A DNA stretch of 64,000 nt from Paraglaciecola sp. T6c (GTDB taxonomy: Bacteria; Pseudomonadota; Gammaproteobacteria; Enterobacterales; Alteromonadaceae), in the NCBI RefSeq assembly GCF_000014225.1, contig NC_008228.1, forward strand, positions 4,154,001 to 4,218,000, given 5' to 3'. The position numbers and the translations under genes were made by a program. Below the pieces are notes generated by a model, which worked only from the letters and a program-made list of their open reading frames with translations, was not told where the DNA came from and ran no database searches. Shown in pieces: positions 52,914 through 62,573 of the stretch. Numbering within the stretch: the first letter of the stretch is position 1; each line of letters starts with the position of its first letter.

Positions 52914-53483
52914 TTAATGCACCGTCTTAGGTTGGCTTTGCTGCTCTTCAGGTGACTTACCCAGTTCGTTAAAGCACAACATTGCACTGACACGCACATA
53001 TTCAACCACTTCAAATAGAGCCTGCTCGAACTCTTCACCTTCAGCCATTTCTTCGTCCATACGCGCGATTTCGGCGAAATCTTCTAAGGCTTCTTTAACG
53101 TCCGGTGAGCATTTAGTTAAATCGTCTTGATGTAAACCAAAGCCAAGCATAAACCCTTGAACCCACTCTAATAGTGCCTGTCCACGTTCGTTAATGGGGG
53201 CGGCATCATCAGGTAAGCACAGCACCAAAGAAAAGTCGCTTTCTACCAGTTGCTGACAGGTCTCGTTGTACAACTCGTTGAGTAATGACTGTACGTCCTT
53301 TGCCAAAGACTCGCCCTGATTGACAAAATCGGCAATGGCTTCAACCCAATCTTGAGATTCTAACGGCATTCCACCGCCTAGCATGCCGCAAAACACGCCT
53401 TGTACTTCTGCGGCGCTGGCCAAAATATTGTTGCGCTGAAGCGCGGCGGTAATCTGTTCGTATTTTTGTTCTTCAGTATTCAA
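52914..53483 (-). CDS. ygfB: YgfB/UPF0149 family protein
   Basis: The 189-residue protein matches UPF0149 (YgfB), with conserved VQGVFCGMLGGG near residue 23 and WVQGFMLGFGL near 128. It precedes pepP by 6 bases as in E. coli. In Pseudomonas a YgfB homologue represses a cell-wall amidase through the regulator AlpA, but the function here is unknown. It is divergent from the 6S RNA locus. Confidence 0.9.
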   Translation of the reverse strand: MNTEEQKYEQITAALQRNNILASAAEVQGVFCGMLGGGMPLESQDWVEAIADFVNQGESLAKDVQSLLNELYNETCQQLVESDFSLVLCLPDDAAPINERGQALLEWVQGFMLGFGLHQDDLTKCSPDVKEALEDFAEIARMDEEMAEGEEFEQALFEVVEYVRVSAMLCFNELGKSPEEQQSQPKTVH

Positions 53484-53605
53484 AGCGTTATCCCATTTGG
53501 TTATTGGTGTAATTCTAACATCATGGTCAAATCAGGTCATGCTAAGCACAGGAGTAATTCAGCATTTGCTGAAATGAAATTGGACAACTGCCCCCCGTCC
53601 CATAC

Positions 53606-53611
53606 TATAAT
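53606..53611 (+). promoter_or_regulatory. Consensus -10 element upstream of 6S RNA
   Basis: A perfect TATAAT in the context CATACTATAATGG lies about 85 bases before the 6S RNA. No good -35 sits at the ideal distance (TTGGAC is 20 bases away). It may be a distal promoter comparable to the ssrS P2 of E. coli. Confidence 0.4.
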
Positions 53612-53693
53612 GGCGCCGAAATCGCGGTTACTACTGCTTTTGCGGTAAAAGCTGACGATTTTGGTTCAAAACATGCTCAACTATGAGTGTGTG

Positions 53694-53880
53694 CTATGTC
53701 TCCTGGAATGTTTGCCAGTTCAGTAATGTCCCTGGCCGATGCTTTTTACCTAGGAAGTTGATTCCATCGCTATTGCGCAAGCTCGGCTCGTATCGAGACG
53801 CCTACGGCAATGATGATACTTCCGCCCTGAACTTTCGGTTCACGGGCGAACACCGAACAGCGGCATTTTGGGAGACACCC
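53694..53880 (+). ncRNA. ssrS: 6S RNA
   Basis: The region pairs at its ends (GTCTCCTGGAATG at 53698 with CATTTTGGGAGAC ending 53876), as in the closing stem of 6S RNA. Internal pieces also match the E. coli pattern: CCCTGGCCGATG, the central GCTCGGCTCG / CGAG region, and the side hairpin TGAACTTTCGGTTCACGGG. The length is about 187 bases. It sits beside ygfB, its conserved neighbour. 6S RNA mimics an open promoter and sequesters the sigma-70 holoenzyme in stationary phase. End positions are approximate. Confidence 0.8.
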
Positions 53881-53898
53881 TTCCCTGCACTTTTTATG

Positions 53899-53919
53899 AA
53901 TATTTATTAAATAAATATT
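53899..53919. repeat. AT-only palindrome after 6S RNA
   Basis: AATATTTATT and AATAAATATT are separated by one base and followed by T-rich sequence. The half GAATATTTATT recurs at 53927. It may act as a weak terminator or as an AT-rich protein-binding site. Confidence 0.5.
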
Positions 53920-54025
53920 TTTTAGTGAATATTTATTTTCATTACCCTAATGCATTTCGAATTCAAGGATGAAAAAATATGCAGATTATTACGTGTTACA
54001 TCAATTGCGATTATAAGTAGCTCTC

Positions 54026-54436
54026 ATGAATCAAGAATCAGTAATACGCCAACGAGGTGCCGTTATAGTTGATGCACTTAACGGCGTGGTGAAATGGAAA
54101 TACGATGACTTCAATCGCGCACTTTTAGCTGAATTTTCTGCGGACAAAGCAGACCAAGTCAATGCAATCGTCAAAAAACACTATGCGGTTGAGTGGCATG
54201 CGAAGAACATCAAACAAGCGCCGATGCTAATGAAACACTTGGCGGGTAAATACGCTGTTTTAAGCAAAAAACAGCGGCTGTATTACTCTGAAGAAACTGA
54301 ACGCCCAGATGTTATGCTCGCTTGGTGGCCTTGGGGACATGGGGCAACAGTATCAGTTCGCTTGTTTATGGTTAGCCAAGAACCATTTGTTTCAAAAAGG
54401 CCGCTGTTGAAACGAATTTTCGCCTTCCTAAAGTAA
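54026..54436 (+). CDS. Hypothetical protein between 6S RNA and ribokinase
   Basis: The 136-residue protein has no signal peptide and no clear transmembrane helix. A distinctive aromatic stretch, VMLAWWPWGHGATVSVRLFM, lies at about residues 92-111, and the C-terminus is basic (KRPLLKRIFAFLK). No ribosome-binding site is evident before the ATG. I do not recognise a family. It lies where ygfA would normally follow ssrS and may have been inserted together with the two nucleoside genes, or separately. Confidence 0.6.
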   Translation: MNQESVIRQRGAVIVDALNGVVKWKYDDFNRALLAEFSADKADQVNAIVKKHYAVEWHAKNIKQAPMLMKHLAGKYAVLSKKQRLYYSEETERPDVMLAWWPWGHGATVSVRLFMVSQEPFVSKRPLLKRIFAFLK

Positions 54437-54530
54437 AAAAGGCTCGTATTTTGTTACTTATTTAGGACATATACGCATTTTCTCGGTTAGAATACCGCCA
54501 AAATGATATTAACTTTCGGAATTACGCTAT

Positions 54531-55427
54531 ATGGCTGTTATTAACTTTGGTTCTATTAATGTGGACCATGTTTATCAGGTCGAGCACTTCGTGCAACCTG
54601 GTGAAACCCTAGCCTCAACGCATTATCAATGCTTACTGGGCGGCAAAGGTGCAAATCAATCTATTGCATTAGCGAAGGCTGGAGCAGATGTGCGCCACGT
54701 TGGCCGCATTAACGAATCGGATGCCAACTTCAAGCAAATCATGATCAAGCACAACATCAACTGTAAGTATGTTGCGTGCACAGAAGCTCCTTCAGGCCAT
54801 GCCATCATCCAAGTTACTCCATCAGGTGAAAACGCAATCGTATTGTTCGGCGGGGCAAATCATGAAATAACCGCAAAGGATGTGATGCTCGCACTCGATG
54901 GCGCCAAATCAAGTGACTGGGTGTTAACTCAAAATGAAACCAGTTCGATTGACGAAGTACTTAAACAAGCCAAAGAAGCGGGCTTAAAAGTAGCGTTTAA
55001 CCCTGCCCCTATGACGGAATCCGTCAAACAGCTACCTGTTAACTGTATCGATTTGCTTATCGTTAATGAGGTAGAGGCTCAAGAAATTACCGGACATAGC
55101 GACATTGATGCTATGGAGCAGTATTTCGCAGCCAATTGGCCTGACTGTGAAGTGATTATTACATTAGGTAAAGCGGGCGTATGCATGCTCAAAAACGGAC
55201 GCAGAATTGAAGTTGATGCGTTTGTGGTTGACGCTGTTGACACCACGGCCGCTGGGGATACCTTTATTGGGTTCTTTCTTTCTGCTTACAGTGAGCATAC
55301 TGAAGCGAAAGTTGCATTAACCAGAGCATGTGCAGCATCAGCCATAGCAGTAACCCAAGTTGGGGCAGCGCAATCCATACCGGATGAAGACCAAGTAAAT
55401 CGTTTTCTTGCCAAACACCATAGTTAA
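54531..55427 (+). CDS. rbsK: Ribokinase (PfkB family)
   Basis: The 298-residue kinase has the N-terminal GSINVDHVYQVEHFVQPGET, the Gly-rich LLGGKGANQSIALAKAGADV and the C-terminal catalytic motif DTTAAGDTFIGFF with the base Asp. This is the pattern of ribokinase and related PfkB sugar kinases. It lies 21 bases before a nucleoside hydrolase gene, so it most likely phosphorylates ribose released from nucleosides. A deoxyribokinase role cannot be excluded. Confidence 0.87.
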   Translation: MAVINFGSINVDHVYQVEHFVQPGETLASTHYQCLLGGKGANQSIALAKAGADVRHVGRINESDANFKQIMIKHNINCKYVACTEAPSGHAIIQVTPSGENAIVLFGGANHEITAKDVMLALDGAKSSDWVLTQNETSSIDEVLKQAKEAGLKVAFNPAPMTESVKQLPVNCIDLLIVNEVEAQEITGHSDIDAMEQYFAANWPDCEVIITLGKAGVCMLKNGRRIEVDAFVVDAVDTTAAGDTFIGFFLSAYSEHTEAKVALTRACAASAIAVTQVGAAQSIPDEDQVNRFLAKHHS

Positions 55428-55448
55428 ATTACATTCAACGAGGACTGT

Positions 55449-56384
55449 ATGAGTCATAAAATTATTCTTGATACCGATCCGGGTATCGACGATGCAATGG
55501 CGATCTTTTTCGCTTTTCAATCTCCAGATATTGACGTACTTGGTTTAACGACCGTTTATGGCAATGTACCCGTTGAAATGGCTGCCCAAAACGCGCTTAC
55601 TCTGTGCGAAATGGCCGGAGTTGATATTCCAGTATGTAAAGGCGTGGGTATGCCATGGGTTGGCCCTCAGTCTACTTATGCACATTTCGTTCATGGCGAT
55701 GATGGCTTCGGTAACGTTTGTCCAGAACCGTCAAAACGCCCCTTAGACCCTCGTAGCTCAGCGCAATTTATTGTTGATATGGCACGCCAGCACCCAGGTG
55801 AAATCACCGTCGTTGCCATTGGTCCACTAGGCAACTTGGCATTAGCGCTTCGTTTAGAGCCTGAACTGCCTAAGCTGTTAAAAGGTGTGTCTATTATGGG
55901 CGGCGCTGCTTTTGTGCCAGGAAATGTTACACCGGTTGCTGAAGCCAACATTTGGAACGATGCGTACGCAGCAGAGATCGTATTTGCTGCTGACTGGAAC
56001 CTCACCATGTTCGGTTTAGATGTGACAATGACTCTGCCCTTTGATCCTGCATTTTTAGAAGGTTTACGTGATAACAATGCCAAATTAGGTGGATTTGTTC
56101 ACGACGCGGCGCAGTTCTACATGGACTTTTACTCGCAAAACCGTGAAAAGCGTGTGTGTTTCTTCCATGATGCTATGCCTATTGCACATTTGGTTGACCC
56201 AAGCTTATTCGAAATTGTTCGTGGCCACGCACGTGTGTCTACCGACCCTTTGAACATAGGGCAAACGACTGTTGCTCCTAAAAATACCACTGCAAGCCCT
56301 CATTGGCTTGAAGCGCAGCAGATTGATGTGGCAGTCAAAGTAGATAAAGAGCGTCTAACCAAGCTTTATTTAGACACCTACTAA
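55449..56384 (+). CDS. Ribonucleoside hydrolase (IUNH family)
   Basis: The 311-residue hydrolase has the Ca2+-binding DTDPGIDDAMAI at the N-terminus, the mid-protein SIMGGAAFVPGNVTPVAEAN and the catalytic-His segment FFHDAMPIAHLVDP. The family cleaves the N-glycosidic bond of purine and/or pyrimidine ribonucleosides to base plus ribose. Substrate range (RihA, RihB or RihC type) cannot be told from the sequence alone. It forms a two-gene salvage unit with the ribokinase and is followed by a terminator. Confidence 0.92.
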   Translation: MSHKIILDTDPGIDDAMAIFFAFQSPDIDVLGLTTVYGNVPVEMAAQNALTLCEMAGVDIPVCKGVGMPWVGPQSTYAHFVHGDDGFGNVCPEPSKRPLDPRSSAQFIVDMARQHPGEITVVAIGPLGNLALALRLEPELPKLLKGVSIMGGAAFVPGNVTPVAEANIWNDAYAAEIVFAADWNLTMFGLDVTMTLPFDPAFLEGLRDNNAKLGGFVHDAAQFYMDFYSQNREKRVCFFHDAMPIAHLVDPSLFEIVRGHARVSTDPLNIGQTTVAPKNTTASPHWLEAQQIDVAVKVDKERLTKLYLDTY

Positions 56385-56402
56385 GCCTCAGGCTGTTTTG
56401 AT

Positions 56403-56433
56403 GAAACTGCACCCACATAGGTGCAGTTTCTTT
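56403..56433 (+). terminator. Intrinsic terminator after the nucleoside hydrolase
   Basis: A perfect 11-bp stem GAAACTGCACC / GGTGCAGTTTC with a CACATA loop is followed by TTTG. It lies 18 bases after the stop codon. Confidence 0.85.
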
Positions 56434-56539
56434 GTCGTTAATAAACTCATACAAAAACCAATAAAACAGCAAAAACTCCGACAAAAAGCGCGATGATTGA
56501 ATATGATGTTCCCTACACGTCACCCCAGTTTTTATTAGC

Positions 56540-57136
56540 ATGCCAGTACCTGATAAGCGTAATCAATTACGACGACACTTTCGCCAAGCGCGTAATAACC
56601 TCAGCCAAGCACAACAGACTTTTGCTAGCGAGCAACTTTTGATGCAGTGCAGTGCTCTGACTGAATATCAAAATGCCCACGTTGTGGCTTGTTATTTAGC
56701 GCAAGATGGCGAAATCGCATTGACCCCATTAATTAACGATGCTTGGTTGAAGGGCAAAACCGTTTGCTTGCCCGTGCTACACCCTTTTTGCAAAGGACAT
56801 TTAGTTTTCGTGCGCTACCGACAAAACAGTAAAATGCAGACCAATCGCTTTGGCATTCTCGAGCCTAAGCTTAACGCCTGTGACATTGTCCCCATTGCAA
56901 AACTTGACGTTATTTTTACTCCGTTAGTTGCCTTCGATGACACCGCCCAACGATTGGGCATGGGAGGGGGGTTTTATGATCGTACGCTGGCCCCAGTGAC
57001 ACGCCATGAAATACCTTTGCAGATATACGGGGTGGCCCACGACTGCCAGAAAGTAAGCAGCGGCTTAAAAACTGAAAAGTGGGATATTCCCATGCACAAG
57101 ATAATGACGCCATCGCATGTCTATAGCCACGCCTAA
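56540..57136 (+). CDS. 5-formyltetrahydrofolate cyclo-ligase
   Basis: The 198-residue enzyme (YgfA/Fau family) has the basic N-terminal region RNQLRRHFRQARNNLS, the middle WLKGKTVCLPVL and the C-terminal substrate motif LGMGGGFYDRTL. It converts 5-formyl-THF to 5,10-methenyl-THF with ATP. In gammaproteobacteria the gene usually follows ssrS directly. Here three genes lie between them. Confidence 0.93.
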   Translation: MPVPDKRNQLRRHFRQARNNLSQAQQTFASEQLLMQCSALTEYQNAHVVACYLAQDGEIALTPLINDAWLKGKTVCLPVLHPFCKGHLVFVRYRQNSKMQTNRFGILEPKLNACDIVPIAKLDVIFTPLVAFDDTAQRLGMGGGFYDRTLAPVTRHEIPLQIYGVAHDCQKVSSGLKTEKWDIPMHKIMTPSHVYSHA

Positions 57137-57276
57137 CCGCGTATTACGCTTAGTTTTTGTCTTTTAAACGGTTAAGGGCCTGCCCTTACCTTTGTGTTCT
57201 CAATGCTCATTAGGTTCTGGCTTCTAACACTACCTTGGGTATACTTTACACATCAAATGGCCCAAAGAAGAACATA

Positions 57277-57933
57277 ATGAATCAAGACGATAAGAAGAAA
57301 GCAGTCGCCCAAGCAGCGGTACGATATGTAGAGCAAGACTCCATAATAGGCGTTGGTACTGGCTCTACTGTCAATTACTTCATTGAGGCCTTAGCGCCAA
57401 TCAAGAACGATATAGTCGGTGCGGTTTCCAGCTCAGAAGCATCAACAGAACGTTTAACAGCGTTAGGTATTGAAGTGTTTGATTTGAACTCGGTTGATCA
57501 ATTATCAGTGTATGTTGATGGCGCGGATGAAATCACTGAACACCGACATATGATTAAAGGCGGGGGTGCGGCTTTAACTCGTGAGAAAATTGTTGCAGCG
57601 GTAGCACAGAAGTTCGTCTGTATCATCGACGATACCAAAAACGTGGGCGTATTAGGTGCCTTTCCACTCCCCGTTGAGGTTATCCCTATGGCGCGCTCAT
57701 ACGTCGCTAGGGAGATTGTAAAGCTCGGTGGCGATCCAGTGTATCGCCAAGGTGTGGTGACCGACAATGGTAACGTCATCCTAGACGTACATAATCTGAA
57801 AATACTGAATCCTGTAGAGCTAGAGCGACAGTTAAACAACATTGTCGGTGTTGTCACTAACGGCTTGTTTGCAGCCCGAGGGGCCGACGTTGTGCTCACA
57901 GGCAGCGAGAGCGGTGTTCAAGTAAACGAGTAA
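57277..57933 (+). CDS. rpiA: Ribose-5-phosphate isomerase A
   Basis: The 218-residue protein starts at the ATG at 57277 (GAAGAA upstream), which gives the usual length. An in-frame codon 42 bases earlier is unlikely. Motifs are [14 protein letters not shown], the catalytic [25 protein letters not shown] and the C-terminal [19 protein letters not shown]. It interconverts ribose-5-P and ribulose-5-P. It follows 5-FCL, a common arrangement, and biochemically links the upstream ribokinase to the pentose phosphate pathway. Confidence 0.95.
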   Translation: MNQDDKKKAVAQAAVRYVEQDSIIGVGTGSTVNYFIEALAPIKNDIVGAVSSSEASTERLTALGIEVFDLNSVDQLSVYVDGADEITEHRHMIKGGGAALTREKIVAAVAQKFVCIIDDTKNVGVLGAFPLPVEVIPMARSYVAREIVKLGGDPVYRQGVVTDNGNVILDVHNLKILNPVELERQLNNIVGVVTNGLFAARGADVVLTGSESGVQVNE

Positions 57934-57957
57934 TACTTAATTTAGCCAATTCAAGTA

Positions 57958-57977
57958 GAGCCGCTCTTTAGCGGCTC
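57958..57977 (+). terminator. Hairpin after rpiA
   Basis: A perfect 7-bp stem GAGCCGC / GCGGCTC with a TCTTTA loop lies 25 bases after rpiA. The T-tract is poor (GCATGCATTT). Confidence 0.6.
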
Positions 57978-58069
57978 GCATGCATTTAATAGACACCCAA
58001 GTGTACACAAAATCGTCATATAACAATGGCAAACTGACCGGATAACTTAGTCAAACGTAGTATCTCGTT

Positions 58070-59173
58070 GTGTCCATTCATTTAGATTCGATAAAAACTC
58101 GCCTCGTATTAATTATCACAGTGTGTGTTTTAGGCATGCTGCTATTGGTAGGAAGCCAAATTTATTACACCCAAAAACTGGTTGATTTAAATGAGAAAAA
58201 TAAATCTCTTCTGCGCCTCGGCCAAGATTTCTTGCAATTAAGAAGACATGAAAAAGACTTTTTACTGCGCCTCGATACCACCTATGTGGATAAATTTAAT
58301 CAGCAAACGGATCAATTCCTCACCCAGTTAGTCGCGATACAGAAAGCAGATGAGCACTCTGGGGCCAATCAAGCCATTTTTACCCAGTTACTGGCTAGTC
58401 TGCCTCTGTACCAGCAACAATTTAACACCTTAGTAGAGATGCGAGTGGCTATGGGGCTTGATGAAAATAGCGGATACCAAGGTGCCTTTCGAGAAGCGAC
58501 CCACGCCTTGGAAGCCAAAATAACCCAAGCAAATTTGCAATACATGCACCAATTGCTGTTACAAATACGCAGAGCCGAAAAAGATTTTCTACTTCGTAAA
58601 GACATGGGCTATGTGGATAAAGAACTGAACTTGTACTCTTCCCTAAGACAACGAATTGAAACCCAGCCCGCATCTATGTATGCGCAACTTATGCCTCTTC
58701 TGACTCAATATCAGCAACAATTCATGCAATTAGTGGATGCTTATCGCCATGTCGGACTCGATCATAACAGCGGGCTTCAGGGACGCTTTCGTAATCAAGC
58801 GCATTTGGTAGAGCAAAACTTTATTAATTTAGATCAGCAGCTACAGCACCAAGTCAGTAAAGCTCAGCAACACGTAGAAATAACGAGCATCATCATCTTG
58901 CTTATCACCTCGGTTGTACTGATCATTTTACTTGTACGTAGCTTTTTGACGTTGCAACGGGCGTTTAGCAATTTTGTGATGTTTTTCTATCGCTGTAAGC
59001 GCGAATACCAGCATATGGATGAGAAAAACATGGGCTTCTCAGAGTTTAAATATCTCGCCACCATCGCCAATGAAATGATCGACTCTCGTCGGCAAATGGA
59101 GCGGGAACTGCGATCAGCGCAAGAGGAAATCAGTCGCTTAAAGCAAGAACACAGAGCAACTATTACCGGCTAA
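58070..59173 (+). CDS. Membrane sensor with HBM-like domain, no output domain
   Basis: The 367-residue protein starts with GTG and has a transmembrane helix at about residues 12-32 (VLIITVCVLGMLLLVGSQIY) and a helical periplasmic region (about 33-275). In that region the motif EKDFLLR + YVDK occurs twice, suggesting a two-module helical (HBM-like) ligand domain. A second transmembrane helix lies at about 275-300 and a short coiled-coil tail (MERELRSAQEEISRLKQEHRA) ends the protein. Chemoreceptors share this N-terminal design, but no HAMP tip, kinase or GGDEF follows. It may work with a partner or be a truncated receptor. Confidence 0.78.
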   Translation: MSIHLDSIKTRLVLIITVCVLGMLLLVGSQIYYTQKLVDLNEKNKSLLRLGQDFLQLRRHEKDFLLRLDTTYVDKFNQQTDQFLTQLVAIQKADEHSGANQAIFTQLLASLPLYQQQFNTLVEMRVAMGLDENSGYQGAFREATHALEAKITQANLQYMHQLLLQIRRAEKDFLLRKDMGYVDKELNLYSSLRQRIETQPASMYAQLMPLLTQYQQQFMQLVDAYRHVGLDHNSGLQGRFRNQAHLVEQNFINLDQQLQHQVSKAQQHVEITSIIILLITSVVLIILLVRSFLTLQRAFSNFVMFFYRCKREYQHMDEKNMGFSEFKYLATIANEMIDSRRQMERELRSAQEEISRLKQEHRATITG

Positions 59174-59183
59174 ATAAGACGCA

Positions 59184-59576
59184 CTAAAGGAATTCCTGCT
59201 GCAGCCTATTAACGATAGCGACATTAGCAGCCGGAAAATCAAAATCGCTCAATTGGGCAATATTCACCCAGCGACTAATTTGCCCTTCTAAATGTATTGG
59301 CTCGCCGCTGAATTCATCGACGAGTTGAATATGTAAGCGAACGCATTTGTCACCATAGTCGTGCTCTATCAACATATAGTCTTGCACGTGCGTAACGTGA
59401 ATACCGACTTCTTCTTGTAGTTCTCGTGTTAACGCTTGAGCAGGAGTCTCACCTCTTTCTTGTTTGCCTCCTGGGAATTCCCACTTACCACCTTGATGCA
59501 GGTCGTCCGCTCGCTTGCTGATATATATCTCTTGTTCGCGTTTTATTACCCCAACTGCAACATCAATCACTTTCAC
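59184..59576 (-). CDS. mutT: 8-oxo-dGTP diphosphatase MutT
   Basis: The 130-residue Nudix hydrolase has the complete Nudix box GGKQERGETPAQALTRELQEE (about residues 37-57). The N-terminal DVAVGVIKREQEIYISKRADDLHQGGKWEFPGG is typical of MutT. It removes mutagenic 8-oxo-dGTP from the nucleotide pool. It follows secA, as in many gammaproteobacteria, with a terminator between them. Confidence 0.92.
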   Translation of the reverse strand: MKVIDVAVGVIKREQEIYISKRADDLHQGGKWEFPGGKQERGETPAQALTRELQEEVGIHVTHVQDYMLIEHDYGDKCVRLHIQLVDEFSGEPIHLEGQISRWVNIAQLSDFDFPAANVAIVNRLQQEFL

Positions 59577-59597
59577 CGCTATACCTCATTTTTATTC

Positions 59598-59632
59598 AAA
59601 AAAAACGGGCTGCTCCTAAAGGAATAGCCCGC
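59598..59632 (-). terminator. Intrinsic terminator after secA
   Basis: On the minus strand a hairpin CGGGCT / AGCCCG with an internal TCCT / AGGA pairing is followed by eight T residues. It lies between secA and mutT and would limit readthrough into mutT. Confidence 0.85.
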
Positions 59633-59669
59633 TCTTACTGCCTATGATATTAAGCTAAAAACGCAATAA

Positions 59670-62399
59670 CTAGCTTAATTTACCATGGCATTGTTTATAT
59701 TTAAGCCCTGAACCACATGGACACGGATCATTACGACCTACTTTGGGGCCATCGCGCAGTGCATTGCCCGGACGTGCAGCAGGCGCTGCTTCTGGTGCTT
59801 GTTCAGGCGCCTGTGTCGCACTAGCAGTTTCATGCTCGTACTGTTTAGGTTGTTCGTCCGCTTGACGACGCTGCTCTTCAACGGCTTCAACATCAGATTC
59901 CGCCTTCACTTGTACTTTACTTAGTACAGTAACCACTTCTACTTTCAATGCTTCTAACATTTCAGTGAACAGTTCGAACGATTCGCGCTTATATTCTTGC
60001 TTCGGATTTTTCTGAGCATAACCACGCAAATGAATGCCTTGGCGTAAATGATCCATTGCCGCCAAATGCTCTTTCCAATGACTGTCCAAGTTTTGCAACA
60101 TCACCGCTTTTTCAAACTGGCGAAGCACGTCAGGACCAACAATGTCTTCTTTCGCTTTATAAGCGTTATTCACTTCTTCTAAAATGCGCTCGCGGATTTT
60201 CTCTTCGTATAATTTGTCGTCTTCATCGATCCATTTTTGTAATGGAATATCCAATAAAAACTCACTTTTAAAGTGCTCTTCTAATCCGCTAACATTCCAC
60301 ATTTCGCTCAGTGATTGCGGCGGAATGTATTGGCTGATAATGCTATCTACTACATCGATGCGAATGGCTTCGATGGTCGAATAAATATCGCCTTCATCAA
60401 GTAGCTCATTACGCTGCTCGTAAATGACCTTACGCTGATCGTTTGCCACATCATCAAACTCAAGTAACTGCTTACGCATGTCGAAGTTACGACCTTCCAC
60501 TTTACGTTGTGCATTTTCGATTGCACGCGTAACCCAAGGATGTTCAATGGCTTCACCGCGCTCCATACCTAGACGCTTCATCATGTTGCCCATTTTTTCA
60601 GAGGCAAAGATACGCATTAAGGCATCATCGAGCGACAAGTAAAAACGCGAAGACCCCGCATCACCTTGACGGCCTGAACGACCACGAAGCTGGTTATCGA
60701 TACGGCGAGATTCGTGACGCTCTGTGCCTATGATGTGTAAACCACCGGCCTCAATTACTGCATCGTGATCTTTTTGCCATTGCTCTTTGATTTTCTCCAC
60801 TGTGCCAGGCTTAGGATCGTTAATACCATCAACGGCTACTTGCCAGTTACCACCAAGAACAATATCCGTACCACGACCAGCCATGTTAGTAGCAATCGTC
60901 ACGGCACCGGGCTTACCCGCTTGTGCAACGATGTCAGCTTCCTGCTCATGGAATTTCGCATTCAATACCTTGTGAGGAATTTTTGCTTTTTTCAATATAT
61001 TGGAAATAAGCTCAGAGTTTTCAATAGATACTGTACCGACTAATGTCGGCTGGCCACGCTTAACGCAATCTTTAATATCTTCAACAATCGCTTCGTATTT
61101 CTCTTGGGCGGTTAAGTATATTAAGTCGGCTTTATCTTTACGGACCATAGGCTTATTCGTTGGAATAACTACGGTATCTAAGCCGTAAATACTTTGAAAT
61201 TCAAACGCTTCGGTATCCGCTGTACCTGTCATACCTGCAAGCTTGTCATACAAACGAAAGTAATTTTGGAAGGTGATTGACGCGAGTGTTTGGTTCTCGT
61301 TTTGAATATTTACACCTTCTTTGGCTTCTACTGCCTGGTGTAAACCTTCAGACCAACGACGACCTTCCATTGTGCGGCCAGTGTGCTCATCAACGATAAC
61401 TACGTCATCACCTTTGACGATGTAATCAACGTCACGGCTAAACAATTTATGCGCACGTAGTGCCGCATTCACATGGTGCAACAACGAAATATTAGCCGCA
61501 GCGAAAAGAGATTCATCTTCCCCGAGGATACCGCTGGTTTTAAGGATCTCTTCAACATGAATTTGACCTTTTTCAGTCAAATGTACCTGTTTACCTTTTT
61601 CGTCGATAGTGTAGTCACCGTCGCCATTTTTGCCTTCTTCGTCTTCTTTTTCTTGCTGTTCAAGCTGAGGAATAATGGCATTAATTTTACGATATAGCTC
61701 AGAGCTGTCTTCCGCTTGACCGGAAATAATCAGCGGCGTTCTGGCTTCATCAATAAGGATTGAATCTACTTCATCAATGATGGCGTAATGCAGTTCGCGC
61801 TGAACACGATCACCAGGGCTAAAGGCCATGTTGTCACGCAGGTAATCAAAACCGAATTCATTGTTAGTGCCGTAAGTAATATCAGCAGCGTAGGCTTCTT
61901 TTTTCTGGGCATGGTTCATGCCAGGGATATTACAGCCAACACTCAACCCTAAGAATTCAAATAGTGGACGGCTGCCCTCAGCATCACGACTCGCCAAATA
62001 ATCGTTGACGGTAATCACGTGCACACCCTTACCACTTAAAGCGTTTAAGTAGGCAGGTAGTGTAGAGGTAAGGGTTTTACCTTCACCGGTACGCATTTCA
62101 GCGATTTGACCTGTGTGCAACACTTGACCACCAAGCATCTGTACATCGAAATGACGCATTGAAAACACACGCTTACTGGCTTCACGTACAACAGCGAACG
62201 CTTCAGGCAATAAATTGTCTGTGTCTTCACCGTCTTGCAAACGCTTTTGAAACTCACCCGTCTTAGCTTTGAGTTGCTCATCACTCAGCGCCTCATACTG
62301 TGCTTCTAGCTGGTTAACTTGCTCAGTAATTTTATTTAATTTTTTTAAAGTTCGGTCATTACGGCTACCAAAAACCTTGGTCAGAATACTCGAAAACAT
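59670..62399 (-). CDS. secA: Preprotein translocase ATPase SecA
   Basis: The 909-residue SecA has Walker A MRTGEGKT (about residues 102-109), the [19 protein letters not shown] segment, motif [14 protein letters not shown] and [11 protein letters not shown]. The C-terminal SecB/zinc-binding tail is [13 protein letters not shown]. It drives Sec-dependent export at the inner membrane. In E. coli secM lies just upstream; here an M23 peptidase gene occupies that place. Length and start are standard. Confidence 0.97.
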   Translation of the reverse strand: MFSSILTKVFGSRNDRTLKKLNKITEQVNQLEAQYEALSDEQLKAKTGEFQKRLQDGEDTDNLLPEAFAVVREASKRVFSMRHFDVQMLGGQVLHTGQIAEMRTGEGKTLTSTLPAYLNALSGKGVHVITVNDYLASRDAEGSRPLFEFLGLSVGCNIPGMNHAQKKEAYAADITYGTNNEFGFDYLRDNMAFSPGDRVQRELHYAIIDEVDSILIDEARTPLIISGQAEDSSELYRKINAIIPQLEQQEKEDEEGKNGDGDYTIDEKGKQVHLTEKGQIHVEEILKTSGILGEDESLFAAANISLLHHVNAALRAHKLFSRDVDYIVKGDDVVIVDEHTGRTMEGRRWSEGLHQAVEAKEGVNIQNENQTLASITFQNYFRLYDKLAGMTGTADTEAFEFQSIYGLDTVVIPTNKPMVRKDKADLIYLTAQEKYEAIVEDIKDCVKRGQPTLVGTVSIENSELISNILKKAKIPHKVLNAKFHEQEADIVAQAGKPGAVTIATNMAGRGTDIVLGGNWQVAVDGINDPKPGTVEKIKEQWQKDHDAVIEAGGLHIIGTERHESRRIDNQLRGRSGRQGDAGSSRFYLSLDDALMRIFASEKMGNMMKRLGMERGEAIEHPWVTRAIENAQRKVEGRNFDMRKQLLEFDDVANDQRKVIYEQRNELLDEGDIYSTIEAIRIDVVDSIISQYIPPQSLSEMWNVSGLEEHFKSEFLLDIPLQKWIDEDDKLYEEKIRERILEEVNNAYKAKEDIVGPDVLRQFEKAVMLQNLDSHWKEHLAAMDHLRQGIHLRGYAQKNPKQEYKRESFELFTEMLEALKVEVVTVLSKVQVKAESDVEAVEEQRRQADEQPKQYEHETASATQAPEQAPEAAPAARPGNALRDGPKVGRNDPCPCGSGLKYKQCHGKLS

Positions 62400-62573
62400 G
62401 GATTTACAGCTTCCAATCTAATAAATGAATGACCTTACAGCCTCGAAGGCATAAAAATCATGACTAAAGTAAGACAAATCGCTTTTAAAGAGCCGATTGC
62501 CAATAAATAACGAAAAATGTTTCGTTGGGCGATATCAAACAGACTACCCTTGCTTAAGCCGACGCTTTAACAG

